Source of the DNA: Acidimicrobiaceae bacterium
Lineage (GTDB): Bacteria > Actinomycetota > Acidimicrobiia > Acidimicrobiales > Aldehydirespiratoraceae
Direction: 5' to 3'
Assembly: GCA_028819005.1 (NCBI GenBank)
Contig: JAPPMP010000024.1
Span: forward strand, 16,903 to 80,902
DNA length: 64,000 nt
Position 1 is the first letter of the stretch; the number at the start of each line of letters is the position of its first letter. The translations under genes were made by a program, and so were the position numbers. Positions 1 to 6,810 of this stretch are shown one piece after another. The notes beneath the pieces were generated by a model. It did no database searches. It saw nothing but the letters and a program-made list of their open reading frames with translations, and was not told the origin of the DNA.

Positions 1-189
1 CTCATAATCACTGCGGCCGCCATCGGACTCTTGCGAGTCGTGCTCCATCTCAGGGTCGTCGACTCGACCCTCGAGCAGCTCACCGGCGGGGTGCGGGCCG
101 TCGCCGAGAGAACTTCCACCGTGCCCACTGTGCTGCCGTCCGTGAACGCCAACCTTGCCCCTGTCCGCGACTTCGCCGACTCTATCTGA
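1..189 (+). CDS. small membrane protein, C-terminal part
   Basis: The frame is open from the first base to a TGA at 187-189 (62 residues visible; the start lies outside the window). It begins inside a hydrophobic stretch (LIITAAIGLL), as at the end of a membrane helix, followed by a basic residue cluster and an amphipathic, probably coiled-coil region ending PVRDFADSI. The next gene starts 11 bases later with its own GGGAGGA ribosome site. The same layout of one membrane helix followed by a helical cytoplasmic tail recurs in the next three genes, so this looks like the first visible member of a small membrane-protein operon. I do not recognise the family. Confidence 0.6.
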   Translation, partial: LIITAAAIGLLRVVLHLRVVDSTLEQLTGGVRAVAERTSTVPTVLPSVNANLAPVRDFADSI

Positions 190-200
190 GGGAGGATTAG

Positions 201-464
201 ATGTTGCTACTCGCCGAAGGATCGACCACCGGCTGGACGGTCGGCTACATCATCGGCATCGTCGTGGTGGTCGCCGTCGTCGCCCTGGTCGTGCCGATCC
301 TGCTGTTGGCCCGGTCGATCGGAAATCGGGCCGCAGACATCAACGACGCCTTGGAACAGGCTGTGATGAACACGGACTCGCTCAAGGAGTTGAACACCAC
401 CATCGAGGCAGCCGGGGCCATAACCGATGGACTGGCTCGAGGACGAGCTCGGTTGGGAGGCTGA
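201..464 (+). CDS. small single-pass membrane protein
   Basis: 87 residues. A short N-terminus is followed by one strong membrane helix at about residues 15-37 (IIGIVVVVAVVALVVPILLL), then ARSIGNRAADINDALEQA and a helical tail. The start is chosen at 201 because GGGAGGA lies just upstream; the frame stops one base before the next start. The tail resembles that of the following gene (IGNRAADINDALEQAVMNT versus IERRAEAIKDTLERAAANT), so the two are probably paralogues. It has no recognised domain; a coiled-coil membrane-anchored adaptor or scaffold is a guess only. Confidence 0.7.
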   Translation: MLLLAEGSTTGWTVGYIIGIVVVVAVVALVVPILLLARSIGNRAADINDALEQAVMNTDSLKELNTTIEAAGAITDGLARGRARLGG

Positions 465-465
465 G

Positions 466-753
466 ATGCTGCTCGCATTGACCGACACTCAAGAAGACCT
501 CTGGTGGGGGGCGATCGTCGCTGGCGCCCTCGTGATCGTGGCCGTCATCGTGCTGCTCACGATGCTCGTCTTGCTGGTCCGGACGATCGAACGCCGGGCC
601 GAAGCGATCAAGGACACCCTCGAGCGGGCGGCGGCCAACACCGCTGAAACCGCATTGATCGCCGAGACGGCTGCCCAGGTCGACAGCGTGCTGGCTGAAG
701 GCTTGGAACACCATCTGTTCCTCGGCCGTGTTCTCGACAAGGTGCGCTCATGA
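466..753 (+). CDS. small single-pass membrane protein, paralogue of the preceding gene
   Basis: 95 residues from ATG 466. The track gives a longer frame from 427, but that part overlaps the preceding gene and GGGAGG at 455-460 is correctly placed for 466. A membrane helix at about residues 15-40 (IVAGALVIVAVIVLLTMLVL) is followed by VRTIERRAEAIKDTLERAA and a tail predicted to be helical. Its stop overlaps the next start in an ATGA, so the genes are translationally coupled. Function unknown. Confidence 0.72.
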   Translation: MLLALTDTQEDLWWGAIVAGALVIVAVIVLLTMLVLLVRTIERRAEAIKDTLERAAANTAETALIAETAAQVDSVLAEGLEHHLFLGRVLDKVRS

Positions 754-1109
754 CCACGCTCGTCGTTCTTTCCGTGCTCCTCATCGCCGTGTTCATCGCC
801 GGTCTGGCCGGCTATCTGTTCGTCGTCGGTGGTCAGCTGTCCCGTATCGCCACGCTCCTCGAGGAGTGCGCCGAGATCGTCTGGAAGATCAATAGGGACG
901 CACAAGTCATCGAACCCGGCGTCGAGCGGATCAACAACACTGGCGGCGTGATCGCCGGAGCGCTTCCACTCCTGTACGGCATGGCCGAGGACATCGTCGT
1001 CGGCGCTACGTACGAGCCCGACCCCGATCCGGAGCCTGCTCGGCCCGCCATGGGTTCGCGGCGCAGTCGACTGCACGAGAGCGTCGGGTACAGCCCCGAA
1101 CCGCTGTAG
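750..1109 (+). CDS. small membrane protein with acidic/proline-rich tail
   Basis: 119 residues. An N-terminal membrane helix (TTLVVLSVLLIAVFIAGLAG) is followed by a helical region (LSRIATLLEECAEIVWKINRD) and a motif-like segment, PGVERINNTGGVIAGALPLL. The last 30 residues are Asp/Pro/Glu-rich and then basic. The start overlaps the previous stop (ATGA). It ends 3 bases from the convergent gene at 1113. The INxTGG...GALPLLYGMAE part looks conserved and is the best handle for a homology search. Function unknown. Confidence 0.72.
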   Translation: MTTLVVLSVLLIAVFIAGLAGYLFVVGGQLSRIATLLEECAEIVWKINRDAQVIEPGVERINNTGGVIAGALPLLYGMAEDIVVGATYEPDPDPEPARPAMGSRRSRLHESVGYSPEPL

Positions 1110-1112
1110 TCG

Positions 1113-1571
1113 TCAACCGGCTCCGGGGTTGTTCGTTCCTTCGGGCCGCTCGCGGCTCGTCGTGAGCGGAGCCGTTGTGGGCGCATCGTAGCTGCCGATC
1201 CATTCGTCTTCCCAACTCTGGTCGTACTGCTCGGGTGCGCATCCGGGGTGGTACACCGCGATCAACTCTCTGACGATCTGTTCTCGGTGGGCGGCGGTAC
1301 CGCCGGGCACCTCGTAGGTGGCGATGTGGAGAGCCCACTTGTCGCCCGCTCGTCGCTCCCAGCACCGAGCCCGCGGATGGCTGAAGGGGAGTCGAGCCTC
1401 ACGCAAGTCGTCGGCGTGGTCGACGTCTATCACGGCGAAGTCATGGGGTTTGCCGTCCGGATCGGCTCGGTACAGGATCGCGTACACCGCCGCCTGTGAC
1501 GGCGGCGTCCACCCGCCGAGGATGCGCGGGCCCTCGAAGGGATAGCCGGCGAGCGACCCGAGCCGGATCAT
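1113..1571 (-). CDS. conserved hypothetical protein
   Basis: 152 residues, soluble, rich in Trp, Tyr and charged residues, with no signal peptide. The central part (AVYAILYRADPDGKPHDFAVIDVDHADDL split by a short linker) reads like an alpha/beta fold. The C-terminal half includes a WALHIATYEVPGG strand and a low-complexity tail. The start codon overlaps the stop of the upstream gene (ATGA), so it is the last gene of the coxD-coxE group. It is probably co-expressed with the molybdenum-enzyme maturation genes; whether it takes part in that process is unknown. Confidence 0.6.
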   Translation of the reverse strand: MIRLGSLAGYPFEGPRILGGWTPPSQAAVYAILYRADPDGKPHDFAVIDVDHADDLREARLPFSHPRARCWERRAGDKWALHIATYEVPGGTAAHREQIVRELIAVYHPGCAPEQYDQSWEDEWIGSYDAPTTAPLTTSRERPEGTNNPGAG

Positions 1572-1852
1572 GCGTCGAACCCGTAGTCATCCTCGCCGAC
1601 GACCTCCGCATGCGTCGCCGACCATGCCGGGAGGCCGGCCTCCGCGACCGCCGCCTCGAAGAGGGGAACGGCCTGCTCGACCGCCTGCTCGGCGCTGTCT
1701 GCCTCGACGACGATCTGGGCGCCGTAGGCCATGGCCCCGACCCCCGATGCGATCCCGCCGAGCTTGGCGACAGCGTCGGCGAGAGCGACGACTTCGGGGA
1801 GCTCGACGGGACGGTCTCCTTCTGCTTTGATCGAAACACTCCACATGTTCAC
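1568..1852 (-). CDS. small hypothetical protein downstream of coxE
   Basis: 94 residues from a GTG at 1852. The longer track frame overlaps coxE. GGGAGG sits 8 bases before this GTG, which is better spaced than for the ATG at 1846. The sequence (WSVSIKAEGDRPVEL...ALADAVAKLGG...GAQIVVEADSAEQAVEQA) looks like a small ferredoxin-like alpha/beta domain. It begins 4 bases after the coxE stop and overlaps the next gene, so it is part of the same transcript. No family recognised. Confidence 0.6.
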   Translation of the reverse strand: MNMWSVSIKAEGDRPVELPEVVALADAVAKLGGIASGVGAMAYGAQIVVEADSAEQAVEQAVPLFEAAVAEAGLPAWSATHAEVVGEDDYGFDA

Positions 1853-1856
1853 GGGT

Positions 1857-3017
1857 TCATCCTCCCGCGGTTGGGAGCCGTGCGGCAAAGCGCTCGAGGC
1901 TCGCGAGGTCGTGGCCCGATGCCAGTTCGTCGATATAGGGAGCGGCGGCCAGCATTCCGAGCGTGTTGGGCGGAGCGTCCACATCGTTGCCGATGAGCGG
2001 GTTCATCCAGATGATTCGGTGGGAGAGGCGGCTCAACTTCTCCATCGATTCGGTCAGCTGTCTCGGGCCGCCCCTATCGAGGCCGTCGGAACAGATCACG
2101 ACGGTCGCCCCCCGACTGAGCCCCCGACGGCCCCATGTGCGAACGAAGTGATCGAGTGATGCTCCGATGCGCGTGCCGCCGTCCCAGTCGAGCACTCGGG
2201 CCGCTGCCAGGCTCATGGCGTCGTCGGGATTGCGGCGGTCGAGGGCCGGCGTGATGCGGGTCAGGCGGGTCCCGAAGCAGAACACCTCGACCTTCTGCGC
2301 AGCGCGGCGCATCGAGTATGCGAACTGCAGCAGGTTGCGGGAGTGATCGGCCATCGATCCCGACACGTCCAGGATCAACACGAGCGGACGGGCTCTTTCT
2401 TTGCGGTCGATGCGGCGAAGCTCGGGGGCGACGTCGCTCAGCCGCATCGCGTCGCGTGCCATCCGACGAATGTCGATTCTGGCGCCGGCCCGGCTGTGCG
2501 TCTGGCGCCGGGTTCGCCGTCTCGGAGGTTCGAGCCTGATGCGGGCCATGATCCGTCGGAGCCGCGCAAGCTCCTCCTCCGAGCAGGCGGCGAAACGCTT
2601 CTCTCGTTCTATCTCGACTGATGAGGCCTGCAGGCCGAGGACCAGAGGCTGGTCGCCGCCCGGCTCGTCGCCGGGCTCGCTGTCGGGTATGTGGAGGGTG
2701 CCGGTGCTGCCCTGGGGGGCCGGGTGTTCGGCGGGCGTCGGTTTGTCCGGCGGTGTTGGGACGTGAAGGAAGTAGGCGCGGAAGACCTTGTCGTAGACCG
2801 GCAGATGGTCGCGGCGATGCACCAGGGTGGTCCGCCCGCCCCAGTAGACGTCGTGCGGGTCGCCCGGGCTCAGCTCAGCTATTGCCGCACAGAAGTTCAG
2901 CACGTCGTCGCTGCCGACCGGCAGGCCATGTTCGCGGAGCGCGTGGCCGAACCCGACGAAGCGATCGACGACGCCGACCGGCGTGTCGGGAACGGTTGTG
3001 CTGCCGGGGTCAGCCAT
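1857..3017 (-). CDS. coxE: VWA-domain protein, CoxE-like
   Basis: 386 residues. The C-terminal half is a von Willebrand factor A domain with the metal-ion-dependent adhesion motif DVSGSM (ILDVSGSMADHS) and later T/D residues (GGTRIGASLDHF, VVICSDGLDRG). The N-terminal half matches the CoxE/MadC-like helical region (FVGFGHALREHGLPVGSDD). In CO dehydrogenase systems CoxE works with the AAA ATPase CoxD in maturing the molybdenum-copper active site. It overlaps coxD by 8 bases, which supports joint action. No structural coxSML genes are seen, so the client could be another molybdenum hydroxylase. Confidence 0.85.
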   Translation of the reverse strand: MADPGSTTVPDTPVGVVDRFVGFGHALREHGLPVGSDDVLNFCAAIAELSPGDPHDVYWGGRTTLVHRRDHLPVYDKVFRAYFLHVPTPPDKPTPAEHPAPQGSTGTLHIPDSEPGDEPGGDQPLVLGLQASSVEIEREKRFAACSEEELARLRRIMARIRLEPPRRRTRRQTHSRAGARIDIRRMARDAMRLSDVAPELRRIDRKERARPLVLILDVSGSMADHSRNLLQFAYSMRRAAQKVEVFCFGTRLTRITPALDRRNPDDAMSLAAARVLDWDGGTRIGASLDHFVRTWGRRGLSRGATVVICSDGLDRGGPRQLTESMEKLSRLSHRIIWMNPLIGNDVDAPPNTLGMLAAAPYIDELASGHDLASLERFAARLPTAGG

Positions 3018-3903
3018 CGGCGACGAGCCGGTCGAGTTCGGCGTGCACGAGCTCGAGGTCGTCGCGGTCCTTGATGACCGAGCCGAGCGTGTCGGCGGCC
3101 GCTTCGCCGTTCAGCTTCTCGCCGCCGAGGACCCCGAGCGCATCGACCCAGTCGAGGGTCTCGGCGACTCCGGGAGGTTTGACGAGATCCATATCGCGCA
3201 GCTGGTGCACCGCACTGACGACCTGCTCCACGAGTTTGTTGGCGACGCCCGGCGCGCGCAGGCGGACTATTTCGAGCTCTTCGTCGACCGTCGGGTAGCC
3301 GATCCAGTGGTAGAGGCAACGCCGCTTGAGCGCGTCGTGGAGCTCGCGGGTGCGGTTCGATGTGAGGACGACGATCGGGCGTTCGGTGGCCGCGACGCGT
3401 CCGATCTCGGGGATTGTGATCTGGAATTCGGAGAGAAATTCGAGCAAGAAGGCTTCGAACTCGTCGTCGGCGCGGTCGATCTCGTCGATCAACAGGACGG
3501 CGTCGCCTCCGCTCCGCAGCGCTCGGAGCAGCGGCCTCTCAAGGAGGAAGTCCTTGCTGTAGAGGCCGCTGACCGCATCGGAGTCAGTCAATTCTCGTTC
3601 CGAGAGAGCCCGGACATGGAGTATCTGACGGGCATAGTCCCATTCGTAGAGTGCCTGGTGGGTGTCGATTCCCTCGTAGCACTGCAGCCGGATCAGCTCG
3701 CGGCCGTGGACCGCGGCAAGAGACTTGGCGAGTTCTGTCTTGCCGACCCCGACCTCGCCTTCGAGAAGAATCGGTTGGCCGAGGCGCAGACCGATGAATG
3801 CCGTTGTCGCAAGGCCGCGGCCGGCGAGATAGCCGCGGCTGCGCAGACGCTGCTGCAGTTCGGGAACGCTTGCGGGGGAACCGTCCGCCGTCGCTTCGCT
3901 CAC
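3010..3903 (-). CDS. coxD: MoxR-type AAA ATPase, CoxD-like
   Basis: 297 residues from a GTG. Walker A is GEVGVGKTE at about residues 49-57, Walker B is VLLIDEIDRAD, and there is a sensor-like LTSNRTRELHDALKRRC with its arginine finger region. This is the MoxR/CoxD group of AAA+ chaperones, which act with VWA partners to insert metal cofactors or assemble enzymes. It overlaps coxE downstream and the small gene upstream (GTGA). The neighbouring xdhC and mocA genes support a role in molybdenum hydroxylase maturation. Confidence 0.88.
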   Translation of the reverse strand: MSEATADGSPASVPELQQRLRSRGYLAGRGLATTAFIGLRLGQPILLEGEVGVGKTELAKSLAAVHGRELIRLQCYEGIDTHQALYEWDYARQILHVRALSERELTDSDAVSGLYSKDFLLERPLLRALRSGGDAVLLIDEIDRADDEFEAFLLEFLSEFQITIPEIGRVAATERPIVVLTSNRTRELHDALKRRCLYHWIGYPTVDEELEIVRLRAPGVANKLVEQVVSAVHQLRDMDLVKPPGVAETLDWVDALGVLGGEKLNGEAAADTLGSVIKDRDDLELVHAELDRLVADG

Positions 3904-4169
3904 GCGTCCTCCGAGCGATCACAGTCAGCCTCGGACTTGCCGGCCGAGAAGAGATCGCGAATGCCGGTGCCGTCGGGCGAAGCCTTGCCCTCGGCCACGA
4001 GGACTCGCTTCCACGCGGTCGCGAGATCTTCGCCGTCTTCGGCGATGCCGTCGAAGGTGAAGTCCCGGGCGTTGCGGCAGACCTTGGTGGGGCTGCAGTC
4101 AGGGTCGGTCCCCAGAACCTCGCCGGTCTTCCAGATGGGGTCGAGGCGGGCTTCTTCGGGTGAGGCCAT
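3900..4169 (-). CDS. small hypothetical protein, first gene of the coxD-coxE transcript
   Basis: 89 residues, acidic, with three cysteines (DPDCSPTKVCRN and a C-terminal one). DPIWKTGEVLGTDPDC at the start suggests a small conserved domain. The start codon lies 6 bases after a TACAAT hexamer, so it is probably leaderless and opens the transcript. The stop overlaps the coxD start. No family recognised; it may be a small accessory protein of the maturation complex. Confidence 0.6.
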   Translation of the reverse strand: MASPEEARLDPIWKTGEVLGTDPDCSPTKVCRNARDFTFDGIAEDGEDLATAWKRVLVAEGKASPDGTGIRDLFSAGKSEADCDRSEDA

Positions 4170-4175
4170 GACTGG

Positions 4176-4181
4176 ATTGTA
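4176..4181 (-). promoter_or_regulatory. -10 box for the coxD-coxE transcript
   Basis: On the minus strand TACAAT is followed by CCAGTC and then the ATG at 4169. A start 6 bases after the -10 box leaves no room for a ribosome site, so the mRNA should be leaderless. No clear -35 box. Confidence 0.5.
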
Positions 4182-4222
4182 GTACCTTGACCTCCGCGGA
4201 CCCCAGCGGACTCAGGCGCGTT

Positions 4223-5098
4223 TCATCCCGTCGAGCGAGCGTGGCGGGCGAGCATGTCGGCGACCACAGCGATGCCGACCTCACGGGGCGCCTTGGCCCC
4301 GATGGGGAGACCGGCGGGTGAGATGATCCTCGTCGTGTCGGTCACGCCACGGTACGCCAGCCAGTCGTCTCGCGCCGACCGCACCGCTTCGGGTCCGAGC
4401 GAACCGATGTAGCCGACCCGCGAACCGAGGGCTGCCTGCAGAACCCGTCCTGTGGCCTCGATGTCGTGGCCAACGACCACCACGCCGTCGATCGGCGACA
4501 GCGTTGCTGCCAAACCGACCGCCGCGTCCGGGTCCGGTATGGCGACAACGTTCCAGCCGATGAACTCGCCGGCGTCGGCGACCGCACCCGCCATGGCACC
4601 GCCGCCCATCACCAACAGTGTGCTGCGCGGACTCCATACGGTGACGACTGCGTCTTCGGACACCGCCACCGACGCCTGTGCTTCACCCGGAACCGGCATG
4701 AGAACGGCGTCGGTCATGGTGGTGCCGTCCAGGTGACATTTGAGCCCGATTCGATCCCGCTCTGAGAGATGATCCCACAGAGCGTTCGGAAGGCTCTCAG
4801 CCGGCGCGACCATGAGCCGGAGATGCGTTCCCGGATCCACCCCGAGTTGTGACGCCTCGATCGTGTTGCACTCGACGTCGATCACTCGCGCTGAACTCGG
4901 CTTCGCGGCTGCGAGCTCGACGAGGCGGCTGTCCAGTGCTCCACCGAGGAGTTCGCCGAGCCGTCCGCCGCCGGGGGTGATTGCAACGGCGTCGTTCGGG
5001 TCGAAACGCGGCGTGACACCGGGGTCGAGGTTCCATGCGACGTCGACCCGCGTGCCACCCCGCAGGCAGGCGACCACACTGACGGCAATGGCGTACAC
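4223..5098 (-). CDS. XdhC/CoxF-family molybdenum enzyme maturation protein
   Basis: 291 residues from a GTG. The N-terminal XdhC/CoxI domain is followed by a Rossmann-like domain beginning LLVMGGGAMAGAVADAG and ending with the family signature YIGSLGPEAV...ISPAGLPIGAKAPREVGIAVVA (split here). XdhC proteins bind molybdenum cofactor and help its sulfuration and insertion into xanthine dehydrogenase-type enzymes. It is divergent from mocA, which makes the cytosine-dinucleotide form of the cofactor. It probably has a leaderless GTG start, 6 bases after TATCGT. Confidence 0.85.
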   Translation of the reverse strand: MYAIAVSVVACLRGGTRVDVAWNLDPGVTPRFDPNDAVAITPGGGRLGELLGGALDSRLVELAAAKPSSARVIDVECNTIEASQLGVDPGTHLRLMVAPAESLPNALWDHLSERDRIGLKCHLDGTTMTDAVLMPVPGEAQASVAVSEDAVVTVWSPRSTLLVMGGGAMAGAVADAGEFIGWNVVAIPDPDAAVGLAATLSPIDGVVVVGHDIEATGRVLQAALGSRVGYIGSLGPEAVRSARDDWLAYRGVTDTTRIISPAGLPIGAKAPREVGIAVVADMLARHARSTG

Positions 5099-5104
5099 GG
5101 CGAC

Positions 5105-5124
5105 ACGATACTGCCGCCTATCAT
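5105..5124. promoter_or_regulatory. divergent leaderless promoters of xdhC and mocA
   Basis: TATCGT (minus strand, 5110-5105) lies 6 bases before the GTG of xdhC and TATCAT (plus strand, 5119-5124) lies 7 bases before the ATG of mocA. Only 33 bases separate the two start codons, so both promoters must overlap this region and any regulator would affect both genes. Confidence 0.5.
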
Positions 5125-5131
5125 CGTTCGC

Positions 5132-5749
5132 ATGAGCACCCCGGGCCCTGTCGATGCCGGCGACCTCAACGTTGCGGCGATCGTGCTCGCGGCTGGATCA
5201 TCACGGCGGCTCGGGCAGCCCAAACAGCTGCTTCCGTTCAGAGGCGCCACGTTGCTCGATGCGACGCTCGACCGGGTACGTTCGTTCGGCCTCGCCCAGA
5301 CGATCGTCGCAGTGGGCGGCGCAGCACCCGAGGTCCGGGCGACCGTGGATTTCAGCGGTTGCACTGTCGTCGACAGCTTGCGCCACACCGAGGGATGCTC
5401 CTCGTCGATCGTTGCCTCGCTCGACGCGCTCACCGATGAGGTTGATGGTTGCCTGCTCTTTCTCGGCGACCAGCCCGGAGTCGCTGCGTCGACGGTTGAG
5501 GCGTTGCTCGCCACGGCGGGCAGGACACAAATCGCTGTGGTCGCCTACCGAGACGGCTCAGGACATCCGTTCTGGTTCTCCCGTTCGATGTTCGATGCGC
5601 TGCACGAGCTCCATGGCGACAAGGCCGTGTGGAAGCTTCTCGAATCCGGCCGGTTCGAGACAACCGTCGCAGCGGTCGACGCCGACGTGCCGCTCGACGT
5701 GGATACATGGGACGACTACGAGCGCCTGCTCGCTGCAGACGAGAGTTGA
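5132..5749 (+). CDS. mocA: molybdenum cofactor cytidylyltransferase-like protein
   Basis: 205 residues. The nucleotidyltransferase signature LAAGSSRRLGQPKQLL is at about residues 18-33, followed by LFLGDQPGV (metal and nucleotide binding) and GHPFWFSRSMF, as in MocA/MobA-like enzymes. It would transfer CMP (or another NMP) to molybdopterin, giving the dinucleotide cofactor used by xanthine oxidase-type enzymes. Its divergent pairing with xdhC supports this. The distinction between cytidylyl and guanylyl specificity is inferred from the context, not from residues. Confidence 0.8.
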   Translation: MSTPGPVDAGDLNVAAIVLAAGSSRRLGQPKQLLPFRGATLLDATLDRVRSFGLAQTIVAVGGAAPEVRATVDFSGCTVVDSLRHTEGCSSSIVASLDALTDEVDGCLLFLGDQPGVAASTVEALLATAGRTQIAVVAYRDGSGHPFWFSRSMFDALHELHGDKAVWKLLESGRFETTVAAVDADVPLDVDTWDDYERLLAADES

Positions 5750-5830
5750 TCGCTGACGACCCTGGCCCATATTCGAGCGCAGCGAACTCGCTCGATCCGG
5801 TGGAGTGCCGCTTGGGACGGCTGGGATCGG

Positions 5831-6001
5831 CTACGTCTGATCGTGGAGGAGCACCACGCGAACTGCGTCGCGGGCAGGGACCTTCCGTTGCAACATCTCC
5901 ATCGCAACGTCGATCTGCTCGAGCCCGTGGGTCTCGCCCAGCAGTTCCGCGGTCGGAAAGGCCCCGGAATTCAGCATTTTGGCGGCTTTCCAGAGAACTT
6001 G
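5831..6001 (-). pseudogene. zinc-type alcohol dehydrogenase, C-terminal remnant
   Basis: A minus-strand frame with no start, between an in-frame TGA (6004-6002) and a TAG at 5831. It encodes about 56 residues that match the end of medium-chain dehydrogenases: KMLNSGAFPTAELLGETHGL, then EQIDVAMEMLQRKVPARDAVRVVLLH. The catalytic and NAD-binding parts are missing. The piece lies between mocA and a tRNA gene and looks like debris from a deletion or insertion. The 80 bases on its left hold nothing I can assign, apart from GAGCGCAGCGAAC, which also occurs in the dispersed repeat. Confidence 0.6.
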
Positions 6002-6100
6002 TCACAAACCGAACAGGTGCTTTCACTGCGATGAATCCGAGTGTGGCAGCCTAGGCACGGCGCTAGGCTCGTTTCTCGCATCCATATCTTGGATGGCCAC

Positions 6101-6185
6101 GTCGGAGTGGCGGAATTGGCAGACGCGCTAGCTTGAGGGGCTAGTGCCCGTTATGGGCGTGGGGGTTCAAGTCCCCCCTCCGACA
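6101..6185 (+). tRNA. tRNA-Leu (anticodon GAG)
   Basis: A complete cloverleaf. Acceptor GTCGGAG pairs with CTCCGAC. The anticodon stem CTAGC/GCTAG has loop TTGAGGG, giving anticodon GAG (reads CUC/CUU). There is a long class II variable arm (TGCCCGTTATGGGCGT), and T-arm GGGGG/CCCCC with TTCAAGT. Discriminator A; no CCA is encoded. A short A-run follows. The adjacent toxin-antitoxin genes and gene remnants fit a tRNA used as an integration site, although no att repeat is visible. Confidence 0.95.
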
Positions 6186-6209
6186 CGAAAAAACGACAGC
6201 GGTCGTTCT

Positions 6210-6245
6210 TTGAGACAGTGGTGTATGTATGTATAATACGTACAT
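6210..6245 (+). promoter_or_regulatory. promoter and palindromic operator of the MazEF-like pair
   Basis: TTGAGA (6210-6215), a 16-base spacer and TATAAT (6232-6237) make a near-consensus promoter whose transcript should start at the ATG at 6244. A 21-bp palindrome, ATGTATGTATAATACGTACAT (6225-6245 with a single mismatched pair), covers the -10 box and start, which is where an autorepressing antitoxin would bind. Confidence 0.65.
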
Positions 6246-6477
6246 GCCGAACAAGACAATCAGTCTCCCCGAAGATGTTGCGCCGATCATCGAACGCTTG
6301 GACAAGCCGTTCTCCCAATGGGTTGCTGATCAACTTCGCCGATACCAGGCCGAATCTGTCGAGAGCTTCCAGAAGCAACTTGAACTGGACGCGTCACTCG
6401 CAAGTACCGAGGAGAAATTGACGAGCCGCGACGCTGTCGCAATCGGTCGACGGATGGAACGGTCTGCACCATGGTGA
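6244..6477 (+). CDS. MazE-like antitoxin
   Basis: 77 residues. The N-terminal part, NKTISLPEDVAPIIERL, reads as a ribbon-helix-helix DNA-binding motif, followed by SQWVADQLRRYQAE and a charged, probably disordered toxin-binding tail. The start is taken at 6244 rather than the track's 6229 because the earlier ATG lies inside the -10 box. The gene overlaps the toxin gene by 7 bases, as is typical of antitoxin-first pairs. It should repress its own promoter through the palindrome upstream. Confidence 0.75.
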   Translation: MPNKTISLPEDVAPIIERLDKPFSQWVADQLRRYQAESVESFQKQLELDASLASTEEKLTSRDAVAIGRRMERSAPW

Positions 6478-6788
6478 ATCGAGGTTCGATTCACTGGATC
6501 AATCTCGACAAGCGTCGGCCATGTGTCGTCATGTCTTCGCAGGACGTGTTGCGCGCCGATATCCGGCAAACGCATGTAGTTCCGCTCACTTCGAATATGA
6601 AGCGAGCGGGAATAGCCGGAAACGTGATGCTTCGTTCAAGCAACACCGGACTCGGTTCAGATTCAGTTGCTGTGCCACTCGGCTTGGAACTTGTTGATCG
6701 ATCCTGGCTGGGTGAACCTGTCGGACAACTCCCGGACCCCCTGTTGGCTGAGATCGAGAGCGGGCTTCGAAAGATCCTTGGTCTGTGA
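6471..6788 (+). CDS. MazF/PemK-like endoribonuclease toxin
   Basis: 105 residues with the MazF fold signatures: RGSIHWINLDKRRPCVVMSS at the N-terminus, VVPLTSNMKR, then DSVAVPLGLELVDRSWLG and a C-terminal helix LLAEIESGLRKIL. MazF toxins are sequence-specific mRNA interferases neutralised by their antitoxin. The length is normal for the family and the conserved arginine and threonine (RRP, PLTS) are present, so it looks intact. It overlaps the antitoxin gene. Confidence 0.82.
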   Translation: MVNRGSIHWINLDKRRPCVVMSSQDVLRADIRQTHVVPLTSNMKRAGIAGNVMLRSSNTGLGSDSVAVPLGLELVDRSWLGEPVGQLPDPLLAEIESGLRKILGL

Positions 6789-6810
6789 CGACAGTCGCTA
6801 TCGAGTCTGC

